From NCBI RefSeq assembly GCF_002934455.1, contig NZ_PTIR01000003.1, positions 62,001 through 126,000 on the forward strand: 64,000 nucleotides of DNA. The letters run 5' to 3'. Of the stretch, positions 48,207 through 56,681 are shown in pieces. This DNA is from Trinickia symbiotica (GTDB taxonomy: Bacteria; Pseudomonadota; Gammaproteobacteria; Burkholderiales; Burkholderiaceae). The notes under the pieces were generated by a model that was not told the origin of the DNA, did not search any database, and worked only from the letters and a program-made list of their open reading frames with translations. Numbering within the stretch: the stretch's first letter is position 1; each line of letters opens with the position of its first letter. A program made the translations under genes and the position numbers.

Positions 48207-48220
48207 TTGACGCGCATCAA
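48207..48220 (-). promoter_or_regulatory. FNR/ANR box with -10 element for the ppsA operon
   Basis: TTGACGCGCATCAA, with TAGCCT (48185-48180) centred 31 bp away on the minus strand. The inferred transcript start near 48172 leaves a 56-base leader before ATG 48116. Confidence 0.6.
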
Positions 48221-48352
48221 CCGGGATTGACAGCGTCGAGCATGCGCAAACGGTCACGGCTTGACCAGGGGAAATGAACGTCGACCCTTCGGATCGATCC
48301 GTACGGTTACCGTACAAACGAATCGGCGCCGCTGGCCGGGCGCCCTTGGACT

Positions 48353-49438
48353 TCACTCCGGGTCTACTATCGCCGCGAGGGGCAATGAAACGGACAACGC
48401 AAAGCCCTGGCCAGGCGAGGTCCTGATCGATAGCTCGCCGTTGAGCCCTGCCGCGCGTTCACGCATGCCCAGCAGGCCGAACGAATTGGGCGACGGGCGC
48501 TCATCGCTCGGACAGCCATGACCGTTGTCCGTGATGGTCACGACACAGTTCGCTCCCTTGCACTCGATTTCGAGTGTCATCTCGGTCGCACCCGCATGCC
48601 GCACGACGTTCATCATCGATTCCTGAACAATCCGGAATATTGCAGTCGCGCTCCTGCGGTTGAACTCGATATCGTCGGCTGAGATACGTCGGATGACGCG
48701 CACGCGATGCCGTGCCGAGAACTGGTCTGTGAACCATTCGATCGCGGGAAGCAGACCGAGCTCGTCGAGAATGGCAGGACGCAAATCGGCTGCGATTCGC
48801 CTCACGGATACGACGAGCCGATCGATCAAGTCGTTGATATTGCCAAGGTCGGCTCCGCTTATTGCGGTCCGCGCGCCTTCGGCACGGTTTTCGATCTTGC
48901 CGACCTCGATCTTGAGCGCGGCCAGTTGTTGGCCGAGGTCGTCATGCAGCTCGCGAGCGACGCGTGCCTTTTCTTCTTCGCGTACGTGCTGAATGTTCGC
49001 GGAAAGGCGCTGCAGTTCCGCGCGGGACTCCTTGAGCGCCACGGCCTCACGATGACGCTCGATCGCATAGCGAATCGCGCGGCTCAACTCGGAAGGGCGA
49101 ATATCCCGCTTCTGCAGATAGTCTTGCGCGCCATGGTGGATCGCTTGCAGGCCCACCGATGAGTCATCGAGACCGGTGAGCACGAGCACCGGCAACTCCG
49201 GTGCCTGAAGATGAAACGCTTTGAATGTGTGGAGGCCCTGCGCATCGGGTAAGCCCAAGTCGAGGAGCACGACGTCGAATGGCATCGAGCGGGCTTGCGC
49301 AAGCGCCTCCGACAACGATTGAGCGTGAACGAGCCGGTGCTGAAAATCCAGCACGTCCGCGAGCACCTCGCCGATCACCAGCGCATCGGTCGGATTGTCC
49401 TCGACCAGCAGGGTCCGAAGCTGCTGCACGGTGTCCAT
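48353..49438 (-). CDS. hybrid receiver-histidine kinase (HisKA_3, NarX/DegS-type)
   Basis: 361 residues. Residues 1-125 form a receiver domain with phosphoacceptor Asp60 (FDVVLLDLGLPD). A helical linker follows, then the HisKA_3 dimerisation motif ARELHDDLGQQLAALKIEVG with His165. The HATPase end has DNGHG and NSFGLLGMRERAAGLNGELSI. There is no sensor or membrane domain, so it is cytoplasmic and takes its signal through the receiver. It starts 2 bases after the stop of the single-domain receiver gene, implying coupled expression. HisKA_3 kinases usually pair with NarL-type regulators; none is in this window. Confidence 0.9.
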   Translation of the reverse strand: MDTVQQLRTLLVEDNPTDALVIGEVLADVLDFQHRLVHAQSLSEALAQARSMPFDVVLLDLGLPDAQGLHTFKAFHLQAPELPVLVLTGLDDSSVGLQAIHHGAQDYLQKRDIRPSELSRAIRYAIERHREAVALKESRAELQRLSANIQHVREEEKARVARELHDDLGQQLAALKIEVGKIENRAEGARTAISGADLGNINDLIDRLVVSVRRIAADLRPAILDELGLLPAIEWFTDQFSARHRVRVIRRISADDIEFNRRSATAIFRIVQESMMNVVRHAGATEMTLEIECKGANCVVTITDNGHGCPSDERPSPNSFGLLGMRERAAGLNGELSIRTSPGQGFALSVSLPLAAIVDPE

Positions 49439-49440
49439 GA

Positions 49441-49887
49441 TTACACGCGAGGCAACGTCACGACGCCAAACCAGAAGTCGTTGATACTGCGCACGACCTC
49501 GACGAAACTGCTGAAGTCAACGGGCTTCGTGATGTAGCAGTTGGCGTGCAGACCATATGATTTCGCCACATCCTCCTCGGATTTGGACGTGCTAAGCACG
49601 ACCACGGGAATGCTCCTGAGATCGGGATCCGCCTTCAGTTCCTCGAGCACTTCCCGCCCGCTCTTCCTCGGCAGATTGAGATCGAGCATGACGAGGCCCG
49701 GCCGTGGCGCATCGCGATGCTTGCCTTCTCGCCGCAGGTATTCCATCGCTGCCACACCATCTTCAACGACGTGCAACGGATTGCGCACCTTATAATCCTC
49801 GAGAGCCTCACGTGTCATCATGACGTCCGTGGGACTGTCCTCGACCAGGAGGATAGGGATCAGACTGTCCGTGACTTCAGAAGGCAT
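49441..49887 (-). CDS. single-domain response regulator (Rcp1-like)
   Basis: 148 residues forming only a receiver domain. The acidic pair is in LLVEDSPTD, phosphoacceptor Asp69 in LVMLDLNLP, the Thr/Ser switch in VVVLSTSKSEED, and Lys121 in YITKPVDF. Such Rcp1-type proteins partner with phytochrome-like or PAS kinases and carry no DNA-binding output. GGGAG precedes ATG 49887. It lies between a PAS kinase gene and a receiver-kinase gene, so it probably shuttles phosphate between them. Confidence 0.92.
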   Translation of the reverse strand: MPSEVTDSLIPILLVEDSPTDVMMTREALEDYKVRNPLHVVEDGVAAMEYLRREGKHRDAPRPGLVMLDLNLPRKSGREVLEELKADPDLRSIPVVVLSTSKSEEDVAKSYGLHANCYITKPVDFSSFVEVVRSINDFWFGVVTLPRV

Positions 49888-49914
49888 GGGTTTCTCCCGT
49901 GAGTTGTGTCGAGC

Positions 49915-51447
49915 TCAAACGTTCCGGCCCGCCTTGGCACTCAGCGTAAAAAAGAACGTGGTACCGCTGCCAGGCGCTGACTCGACCCAAATGCGGCCAC
50001 CATGCTGCTCGACAATTCGCTTGCACAACGCAAGTCCTAATCCCGTGCCCGGATATTGGGCCCGCGAATGCAGGCGCTGGAAAATGAGAAATATGCGCTC
50101 GAAGTATTGAGGATCGATTCCGATCCCGTTGTCCCTTACCGAGATCACCCAATCGTCGCCTTGACGCTGCGCGCCGATGTCGATTTGCACTGGGCGGTCC
50201 TCGTATCGAAACTTGAGCGCATTTCCCACCAGATTCTGAAAGAGCAGCGTGAGCTGTGTGGGAATGGCCATTGCGGTGGGAAGCTCCCCGCGATTGACTA
50301 CGGCGCCCGACTCCTGAAGAACGACGCTCAAGCTCTTGAGCGCCTGATCCAGGGCCTCCCCGCAGTCGGTCAACTGGTGCGCGGTACCGGTTCGGCCTAC
50401 GCGCGAATAAGCGAGCAGATCGTCGATCAGCTTCTGCATACGCGTCGCGCCGTCCACCGCGTGCGCAATGAATTCGTCGGCACGTGCATCCAGTTGCCCT
50501 TGATATCGGCGTTGCAGAAGTTGCAAAGGCCCCGCGACGGCGCGCAGCGGTTCCTGGAGATCATGCGAGGCCACGTACGCAAACTGTTCGAGATCGTGAT
50601 TGGAGCGGGCCAGTTCCTCCGTCCTTTTCAGCAGTTCGTGCTCCGCGCGCTTGCGCTGCGTGATGTCCGCGATGGCAGCGAGGACGAACACCTCCTCCGA
50701 GGTCCGCACGGGATTCAGCCCGATTTCAACCGGAAATTCCGAACCATCCTTGCGACGTCCGTAAAGATCGCGGCCCGAGCCCATCGGCCGAGGCTGCAAC
50801 TCGTCGAAATACGCTTCGCGATAGCTGTGGTGTCCGCCACGCAAACGCTCTGGTACCAGTATTTCGATAGGCTTCCCGAAGAGTTCCTCGCGGGCATAGG
50901 CGAACAGCTTCTCCGTCTGCGAATTGACGAGCACGATCCGCCCCTCGCGATCCACCATCACCATTGCGTTGGGTGCCGCTTCCACCACTTGACGGAAACG
51001 CTCCTCCAGCCGCCTGCGCTCGGTAATATCGGCGATTGCGGCGAGGATGAATACTCCCTCGTCTGTCGTGACCGGATTCAGTCCGATTTCGACCGGGAAT
51101 TCCGAGCCGTCTTTGCGCAGGGCGAAGAGATCGCGGCCGATGCCCATGGGGCGACTTTTCAGATCGGCGTAAAACGCACGACGGTATCCAGCGTGGGCGG
51201 CACGAAAGCGCTCCGGCACCAGGCGATCGACGCTGATCGCGAGCAGCTCCTCGCGTGAATAGCCGAAAAGCTTCTCCATCTGTGCGTTACCGAAGAGAAT
51301 ACGGCCGTCTTGGTCCGCCATCACCATGGCGTTAGGGGCCGCCTCCACGACCTGTTGGAAGAGTTGCTGGGGCAGACCGGCCAGCGGCTTGCGGGGATCC
51401 AATTCAGTCTCCGGCGATTCATATTCGGCTTGACTGTCGTAACGCAC
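49915..51447 (-). CDS. soluble PAS-PAS sensor histidine kinase
   Basis: 510 residues from GTG 51447, which has GAAGG 9 bases upstream; TTG 51456 is an alternative. Two near-identical PAS domains (about 30-140 and 150-265) each carry VVEAAPNAMVMxDxxGRI and RKDGSEFPVEIGLNPV, an evident internal duplication. The kinase core has His in YVASHDLQEPLRAV (HisKA) and HATPase motifs NLVGNALKFRY, DNGIGIDPQYFERIF and GTGLGLALCKRIVEQHGG. No membrane segment is present. The ATPase end resembles phytochrome-type kinases, which pair with Rcp1-like regulators such as the next gene. Confidence 0.92.
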   Translation of the reverse strand: MRYDSQAEYESPETELDPRKPLAGLPQQLFQQVVEAAPNAMVMADQDGRILFGNAQMEKLFGYSREELLAISVDRLVPERFRAAHAGYRRAFYADLKSRPMGIGRDLFALRKDGSEFPVEIGLNPVTTDEGVFILAAIADITERRRLEERFRQVVEAAPNAMVMVDREGRIVLVNSQTEKLFAYAREELFGKPIEILVPERLRGGHHSYREAYFDELQPRPMGSGRDLYGRRKDGSEFPVEIGLNPVRTSEEVFVLAAIADITQRKRAEHELLKRTEELARSNHDLEQFAYVASHDLQEPLRAVAGPLQLLQRRYQGQLDARADEFIAHAVDGATRMQKLIDDLLAYSRVGRTGTAHQLTDCGEALDQALKSLSVVLQESGAVVNRGELPTAMAIPTQLTLLFQNLVGNALKFRYEDRPVQIDIGAQRQGDDWVISVRDNGIGIDPQYFERIFLIFQRLHSRAQYPGTGLGLALCKRIVEQHGGRIWVESAPGSGTTFFFTLSAKAGRNV

Positions 51448-51977
51448 AGTCGGCAACCTTCAGTTCAGCAAAATTGACGCTGTCACGCGATTTTATAACC
51501 GCGCTGAACGCAGCGGTGTGCTGACTCGTACAGAACCCGGTCAACATAGGAAGGCGACGGGCGACCGCGCGGAACCGACTGTCAGGCCGGCTTTCCTCCA
51601 CCCTTTCGGAAGGGATTTATACCCCTCGCAAGGGGTCGCCGAAACCCCGGCCATCAGGCCGGCATCCCAGCTCGCCGCCCTGACCGCCAGGTTTCAGGGA
51701 GGCTGGCATAAGTATGACGAAGGACCCTAGGTGCGTCCGATGACGCCCCAGCCCGCTTTCGGCGGACACGACGCGCTCCCATAGTTGATTGACGCCGGTC
51801 AATCGGATCGAGATGGCCACCCCTAAACTGAATTGTGCGGCATGCCAATGCCGATCGGGCGGAGCGAAAAGGCGATAGTTGCTTCCAAAGCGCGCATTCG
51901 CCGACCGACCGGATCTCGAGTCATTACGCGCATGGAATCGGCGGGATCGCCGCTCTTGCGAGCAGGAGGGCAACATC
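51448..51977. other. 530-base intergenic region with hairpins and divergent promoters
   Basis: No supported gene. Four small inverted repeats with 4-base loops occur: 51502-51515 (CGCTG/CAGCG), 51601-51614 (CCCTT/AAGGG), 51621-51636 (ACCCCT/AGGGGT) and 51647-51662 (CCGGCC/GGCCGG). TATAAA on the minus strand (51497-51492) is a candidate -10 for the kinase operon. An FNR/ANR box at 51789 faces the plus-strand gene. Confidence 0.4.
51789..51802 (+). promoter_or_regulatory. FNR/ANR box with -10 element for the 124-residue unknown protein
   Basis: TTGACGCCGGTCAA, followed by TAAACT (51824-51829) centred 31 bp downstream. The predicted transcript start near 51837 gives a 141-base leader to ATG 51978. 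Confidence 0.6.
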
Positions 51978-52352
51978 ATGCGAATTACCATCCATCTCGG
52001 GATGTTCGATCGTATCGACCCGACGAGCTATGCCATTCTCTGGCTAGATGACGACTCACTCAGGTGGTCGCGAGAATCCCACATGGGATTGCCACTGCCT
52101 GGATGGGGAAACCTGCGGCTGAACGCCGAAAGCGCCGTGCTTTCCGGAGCACACGATGGCTGGCCACGGTGCGTGCTGCAAGGTCTTCAGTTGCGCCGGC
52201 ACGGTGGACCATTCGAGGGTGAAACAGGATGCGCTCTTTGGTACGAGCGTAACGGATCGGCCGCCAAGACGGGTTCGTGGCACGTGCAATGTGTCGACGA
52301 CACCTCGACTCGGGCCGAATCGAGCGTGTTCGCTGACGAGAACGGCGGATGA
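51978..52352 (+). CDS. small soluble protein of unknown function
   Basis: 124 residues from ATG 51978, with AGGAGGG 7 bases upstream, a very strong ribosome site. There is no signal or membrane segment. It is Trp-rich (ILWLDDDSLRWSRESHMGLPLPGWGNL, HDGWPRC, CALWYERNG, GSWHVQC), with three Cys. I do not recognise the family. The FNR/ANR box upstream places it among the low-oxygen genes. It reads toward the next universal stress gene convergently. Confidence 0.65.
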   Translation: MRITIHLGMFDRIDPTSYAILWLDDDSLRWSRESHMGLPLPGWGNLRLNAESAVLSGAHDGWPRCVLQGLQLRRHGGPFEGETGCALWYERNGSAAKTGSWHVQCVDDTSTRAESSVFADENGG

Positions 52353-52456
52353 CGAACGGCGCTTGTCATTCGCGGCAATTATGACCTCGCAGCCAACGGT
52401 CGACGGCTGATCGCCCTCAATTGCGGCTGCGAGTCGCTTCGCCTTCCGGCGTGGCG

Positions 52457-52915
52457 TTATGTGCTTTCTTCGTCGTTTTCAGCCCGCACGACCAGGACAG
52501 GACGAGTCGAAAAGGTCAGAAATCGCGCTGCCACGCTGCCGTGCATCAATCGTTTGACGCCACGTCGGCCGTGCGTGCCCATGACCACTAGATCAGCCGC
52601 GCAACGCGATGCGCAGCGCTCCAGGCAACTCGCTATGTCATCGCCTGTCCCATTCGTCTCGACGAGTTCTTCCTCGCTTGCGATTCCGGCCGATCGAAGG
52701 ACGTCGCGCGCTTCCGCAAGGATTATGTGACCCGCTCTGTTGCCCTTCAAGGCCTGCGCATACGCCTCGCCGGATGCAAGAAGCGACTTCAGGTCGACGA
52801 CATGGACCGCGAGCACCGACGCTTGCGTAAGCGCGGCGATGCGTGTCGCTTCCAGCGTGGCCCGCTTCGATGACGCGCTGCCGTCCACGGCAAGCATGAT
52901 TCTTCGATAAGCCAT
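52457..52915 (-). CDS. universal stress protein (UspA family), second copy
   Basis: 152 residues. ATG 52915 has GAGG upstream. The nucleotide motif G-x2-G-x9-G-S is intact (GTHGRRGVKRLMHGS), and the opening is YRRIMLAVDGSASSKRATLEATRIA. It is divergent from the hemerythrin gene. An FNR-like box with one mismatch (53011-53024) lies 96 bases upstream. Confidence 0.92.
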   Translation of the reverse strand: MAYRRIMLAVDGSASSKRATLEATRIAALTQASVLAVHVVDLKSLLASGEAYAQALKGNRAGHIILAEARDVLRSAGIASEEELVETNGTGDDIASCLERCASRCAADLVVMGTHGRRGVKRLMHGSVAARFLTFSTRPVLVVRAENDEEST

Positions 52916-53010
52916 GATGTTCCTCGCCTCCAAGGGTAGGGACGCTTGGCCACCCAATTGGCAACCGCGCCGCCTCAATGTCAGCATCGTGCAATGCGCC
53001 GCGCTTCGCA

Positions 53011-53024
53011 TTGACGCCGATCAT
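53011..53024 (-). promoter_or_regulatory. imperfect FNR/ANR-like box upstream of the second universal stress gene
   Basis: TTGACGCCGATCAT differs in the last base from TTGAC-N4-ATCAA. No good -10 is present at class II distance on the minus strand. Confidence 0.35.
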
Positions 53025-53105
53025 GTTCGAGGTCGATTCCCTCATCGGCGGCACGGGCATCGTTCCATCCGCGTGGCCGATTGGCGGTGGCCGACCTGGA
53101 GCCGC

Positions 53106-53119
53106 TTGACCTGTGTCAA
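53106..53119 (+). promoter_or_regulatory. FNR/ANR box with -10 element for the hemerythrin gene
   Basis: TTGACCTGTGTCAA, with TACTGT (53142-53147) centred 32 bp downstream. The inferred transcript start near 53155 leaves a 22-base leader. Confidence 0.6.
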
Positions 53120-53176
53120 AGCGACACACTTTTGCTTCCAATACTGTGAAGTTGAAGCATCTCGAACGAGGATGCC

Positions 53177-53785
53177 ATGGAGCAGATTCACCGCTTTCAA
53201 TTCTCGGAGCCATCCATGCACGCGATCATGCCCCGCAATGCCATTCAGGTCATTCTCAACGAGCACGGGCAACTCTCGGCGGTCATCGGCGGGATGCTGC
53301 GCTTCGTCGAGCGAGTCGAGGGTGGAGAACAGGTCCCAGGCATCATGGTGCTACGCGCGATGCTCTACTACATTCGCGAGTACCCCGAGCAAGTCCATCA
53401 TCCGAAGGAGGACGTCCACCTTTTTCCGCCTCTATCCGGACGCTCGCCCGAGCTGGATGCCGTCATCCGGAAGCTCAGGTCTCAACATGCCGAAGACGAA
53501 AGGCTCGTGCGCGCGCTCGAGGACGCGTTGACGCGCTACGAGCTCAAAGGCGAGCCAGCGTTCGCCGAAGTGCGCGATCGCGTTCAAGCGTTCGCCGAAT
53601 TTTACTTCGAGCATATGCGTCTCGAGGAAGAGGTCGTTCTACCAGCCGCGCGCCGGCTACTGACGAACGCGGAGTGGGAAAAAATCGACACCGGCTTCGG
53701 CACGAACCGCGACCCGTTCGAAGGAAGCGAGCTCGAAGACGACCTCGAGCGGCTGTTCGAGATGATTGTCCACATCCTCCCCTGA
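53177..53785 (+). CDS. hemerythrin-domain protein
   Basis: 202 residues. GAGG stands just before ATG 53177. The four-helix HHE cation-binding pattern is visible: NEHGQL (His about residue 29), YPEQVHHPKEDVHLFPPL (HHxxxE), QHAEDERL, and FYFEHMRLEEEVVLPAA (HxxxEE). The di-iron site may bind oxygen or nitric oxide, or handle iron. The promoter carries an FNR/ANR box, and the nitrate reductase genes nearby make NO protection or sensing plausible. Confidence 0.88.
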   Translation: MEQIHRFQFSEPSMHAIMPRNAIQVILNEHGQLSAVIGGMLRFVERVEGGEQVPGIMVLRAMLYYIREYPEQVHHPKEDVHLFPPLSGRSPELDAVIRKLRSQHAEDERLVRALEDALTRYELKGEPAFAEVRDRVQAFAEFYFEHMRLEEEVVLPAARRLLTNAEWEKIDTGFGTNRDPFEGSELEDDLERLFEMIVHILP

Positions 53786-53885
53786 TGCGATGTCTCCCTG
53801 CGTATCCCAGATCGCACGCGCCTTCTTTCTCTTTCGCGCGGGAACCGAAGCCATCAGTCCAGTCGACGCCAAGAACTTCGCGGAA

Positions 53886-55148
53886 CTACCCGATGACCCG
53901 CATGCGCCGCACTTCTGACAGATAGATCAGAGTCAGCGAGACCCAGACAATTCCGTAAAGGAACATGAAGCAAGTCGACCGTACGCGAAACACATCCAGC
54001 AACGCGCCGAAGAAAATCGGCAACAGGAATCCGCCAAGGCCCCCAGCAAGTCCCACGACGCCGGTCACGATCCCCATGTTGTCCGGAAAGTCGTCCGCGA
54101 CGTACTTGAACGTCGATGCCATGCCGAACGCGAACACGATGCCCAAAATAAATGATATCGCGACGAATCCACCGACCGGCATGGCAATGCGCAGTGTGGT
54201 CGAGCCGTCGATTGTATGGATGACGAGGTCGGTGGCCGGATAGGAGAGCACGAACAGGCACATCCAAGCGATCCAGAGCCCCCACCATGTCACCGCATGC
54301 GCACCGAACCGATCGGCCAGCGCACCGCCGAGCGCGCGCAGCACCGAGCCGGGCAATGCGAATCCGGCAGCAAACGCCGATGCGGCGACAAGCGTCATGC
54401 CGTATTCGCTTTTCAGGTACTGAGGGATCCACAGGGACAGCGCCGTGAACCCGCCGAACGTGATTGAGTAATACTGGCACAGGCGCCACACCCGCGGATC
54501 GCGAATCACGCGGAACGAATCGAGCCACGATCCCTTGGCCTTGCCGGCGCCCGGATCGGGCGCCGAGGCCAGCCAAAAGATCACGGCCGTAGCGACGAGC
54601 GCGACAGCATACGCTTTCGGCACGAAGCGCCAGCCGTACGCCGCCTGCAGCGACGGCGTAACGAAGAGGTTGATCGCCGCGCCGACGGTGCCCGCGCCGA
54701 ACACGCCCATTGCAAAGCCTCGACGCTCTGGCGGAAAGAAGCGTGCGACGTAGGGCGTGCCGACCGCGAACGACGCACCGACGCAGCCGAGGAAGAGACC
54801 GATCAGCAGGAATTGCCAGAGCTGCGTTGCATAGCTCACCGCGAACACAGGCACTGCGCAGACCAACAGCAGCGTCGTCATTACGATTCGGCCGCCGAAG
54901 CGATCCGTCCAGGCGCCAAGCGGGAGCCGCATCAAAGCGCCCGTAAGCACAGGGGTCGATGTCAACAGACCGAATTCCGTGCCGTTCAGATGCAGGTCCT
55001 CGCGAAGCTGCACGCCGAGAACACCGAACATCATCCAGACTATGAAGCACATCATGAAGGCAAGCGTGCTCGCGAAAAGCACACTCCATGCGCGCGTCGT
55101 CACAGCATGTCCATTTACGCCCACCACCGCATCGCCCTGAAAATCCAT
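53886..55148 (-). CDS. narK: nitrate/nitrite MFS transporter (NarK)
   Basis: 420 residues from ATG 55148, where GGGAGAA lies upstream; ATG 55166 overlaps the ppiC stop. About 12 membrane segments. Nitrate-porter signatures are FGLLTSTPVLTGALMRLPLGAWTDRFGGR near the N-terminus and NMGIVTGVVGLAGGLGGFLLPIFFG near residue 345. It brings nitrate in or exchanges it for nitrite for the Nar enzyme. It is the last gene of the nar operon, 14 bases after ppiC, rather than upstream of narG as is common. Confidence 0.93.
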   Translation of the reverse strand: MDFQGDAVVGVNGHAVTTRAWSVLFASTLAFMMCFIVWMMFGVLGVQLREDLHLNGTEFGLLTSTPVLTGALMRLPLGAWTDRFGGRIVMTTLLLVCAVPVFAVSYATQLWQFLLIGLFLGCVGASFAVGTPYVARFFPPERRGFAMGVFGAGTVGAAINLFVTPSLQAAYGWRFVPKAYAVALVATAVIFWLASAPDPGAGKAKGSWLDSFRVIRDPRVWRLCQYYSITFGGFTALSLWIPQYLKSEYGMTLVAASAFAAGFALPGSVLRALGGALADRFGAHAVTWWGLWIAWMCLFVLSYPATDLVIHTIDGSTTLRIAMPVGGFVAISFILGIVFAFGMASTFKYVADDFPDNMGIVTGVVGLAGGLGGFLLPIFFGALLDVFRVRSTCFMFLYGIVWVSLTLIYLSEVRRMRVIG

Positions 55149-55162
55149 ACCCGTTCTCCCGA

Positions 55163-55960
55163 TCATTGCACCAGTGGACTGTTCGTGCCGCGCAACTCGA
55201 CGCCGTCAAGGCGCGCGCCGCCCGCGAGGACCGACAGGTACTGCCGCATCGCGTTGCGGCGTACTTGCTCCGACAGGAAGGCGGCAATTGCGCCGGCAAG
55301 TTCGGCGAACGGAATCGTGTCGCCTTCCACCCGGCGATCCACGCGGACGATATGGAATCCGAATCGCGTGTTGACGAGACGGCGCAGCACGCCGACGTCC
55401 CGCGTGTCGAAGAGGGCCGACTCGAACTCGGGCACGGCGTCGCCGCGCATCAGTTGCCCCAGACTGCCTCCCATGCCGGCGGATGGGCAATTCGACATCT
55501 CGCGCGCCACGGCCTCGAATGTCGCCGGCGCGGCAAGCACACCTGCGAGGGCGGCTTCGGCGCGTTGCCTCAACGGGGCAAGCGGCACGCCATTCGTCAG
55601 GGCGAACAGGATGTGGCTCGCATAGACGATCTCGTTTCGGCGAAATCGCGCCGCATGCCGCTCGTGGTAGCGCTCGCACGCTTCCCGGTCTGCGTCCGGC
55701 AGATGCGTCAATTCTCGTGCGAGCAGCGCATCGATCGTTTCGTCGCCGATGGGCGCATCTTCGCCGATGAGTCCCAGTGCGACGGCGCGCTGCCTCAGTA
55801 GCTCGCGCACGGCCAGTGCCCGTCGGGCCGCTTCGAGAGGATCGGGCGCTTGAGCGTGATAAGCGCTTTCAGCCGCGATCGTCTCGGCGTCGAATTCGAC
55901 ACCGTTGATGCACATGCATCCCGCGGCCAGCCCCGATTGGGTTCTAAGCTTGTCGATCAT
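55163..55960 (-). CDS. peptidylprolyl isomerase (PpiC/NifM-like parvulin) of the nar operon
   Basis: 265 residues from ATG 55960, with GAGAGG 6 bases upstream; ATG 55966 is too close to it. A helical N-terminal half is followed by a parvulin domain (VYASHILFALTNG, FEAVAREMSNCPSAGMGGSLGQLMRGDAVPEFESALF, RFGFHIVRVDRR). There is no signal peptide, so it is cytoplasmic. Such genes recur after narI in beta-proteobacteria and probably help fold or mature the NarGHI complex. Confidence 0.9.
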   Translation of the reverse strand: MIDKLRTQSGLAAGCMCINGVEFDAETIAAESAYHAQAPDPLEAARRALAVRELLRQRAVALGLIGEDAPIGDETIDALLARELTHLPDADREACERYHERHAARFRRNEIVYASHILFALTNGVPLAPLRQRAEAALAGVLAAPATFEAVAREMSNCPSAGMGGSLGQLMRGDAVPEFESALFDTRDVGVLRRLVNTRFGFHIVRVDRRVEGDTIPFAELAGAIAAFLSEQVRRNAMRQYLSVLAGGARLDGVELRGTNSPLVQ

Positions 55961-55970
55961 CGTCATCCTC

Positions 55971-56654
55971 TCAACGCTTACGCACTATCTGGTACGGGCG
56001 AATGACGTAGGCAAGCGACGCGATGCCGCTCCAGATATGCACCATCCGCGTAAAAGGCGACACGAGAAAAATCGTGAAGCCGAGCAGGATGTGCAGCCGG
56101 TACGTCAGCGGCATGCCCGCGAGCAAGCTCGCGACATCCGGTCGGAACGTGACGATGCCCTTCACGTAGTCGGTCAGTTGCTCGAACAGGGCGCCGTCCA
56201 TGTGGCGCATCGACAGGACGACCGTTCCGAGCCCGAGCGCGAGCTGGGCCCACAGCATCAGCACAATCGCGATGTCGGAATTCCGGCTGTTGCGCCTGAT
56301 GCGTGGATCGCCAAGCCGCCGCACGATCAGAATCGTCAGGCCGACGATCGCAACGGCGCCCGCCGCGCCACCCGCGACCATCGCGATAAGCTGGTGCCCC
56401 GACGCCGAAAGAAACGGCGACACGAGCCAGTGCGGCGCGAGAAACCCCGCGAAATGTCCGAGCACGACGATGAGCACGCCCCAATGGAACAGATTGCTGC
56501 CGACCCGGAGCGCACGACGCCGCAACAGCTGCGACGAATCGCTTTTCCATGTGTACTGCTCTCGATCGAAGCGGACCAGGCTGCCAATGATCAGGACGGC
56601 GAGACTAACGTACGGATAGATGCCGAAGAGAAACTGATGCAAGTAGTCGTTCAT
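55971..56654 (-). CDS. narI: respiratory nitrate reductase gamma subunit (NarI, cytochrome b)
   Basis: 227 residues, normal size, with GAGGGAAA before ATG 56654. Five membrane segments begin MNDYLHQFLFGIYPYVSLAVLI. Heme-ligand histidines are seen in LFHWGVLIVVLGHFAG and in YRLHILLGFTIFLVSPFTRMVHIWS. NarI anchors NarGH at the inner membrane and feeds quinol electrons through two b hemes to NarH. Confidence 0.95.
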   Translation of the reverse strand: MNDYLHQFLFGIYPYVSLAVLIIGSLVRFDREQYTWKSDSSQLLRRRALRVGSNLFHWGVLIVVLGHFAGFLAPHWLVSPFLSASGHQLIAMVAGGAAGAVAIVGLTILIVRRLGDPRIRRNSRNSDIAIVLMLWAQLALGLGTVVLSMRHMDGALFEQLTDYVKGIVTFRPDVASLLAGMPLTYRLHILLGFTIFLVSPFTRMVHIWSGIASLAYVIRPYQIVRKR

Positions 56655-56681
56655 GACTTTCCCTCTATGGGCTGACGGTGA

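Noticed and set aside
51617-51991. 124-codon minus-strand open frame in the intergenic region before 51978
   Set aside because: It covers the hairpins and the FNR box, lacks a ribosome site and has shadow-like composition.
53854-55299. Long minus-strand open frame overlapping narK
   Set aside because: It is Arg/Ala-rich out-of-frame reading of narK, a usual artefact of GC-rich coding DNA.
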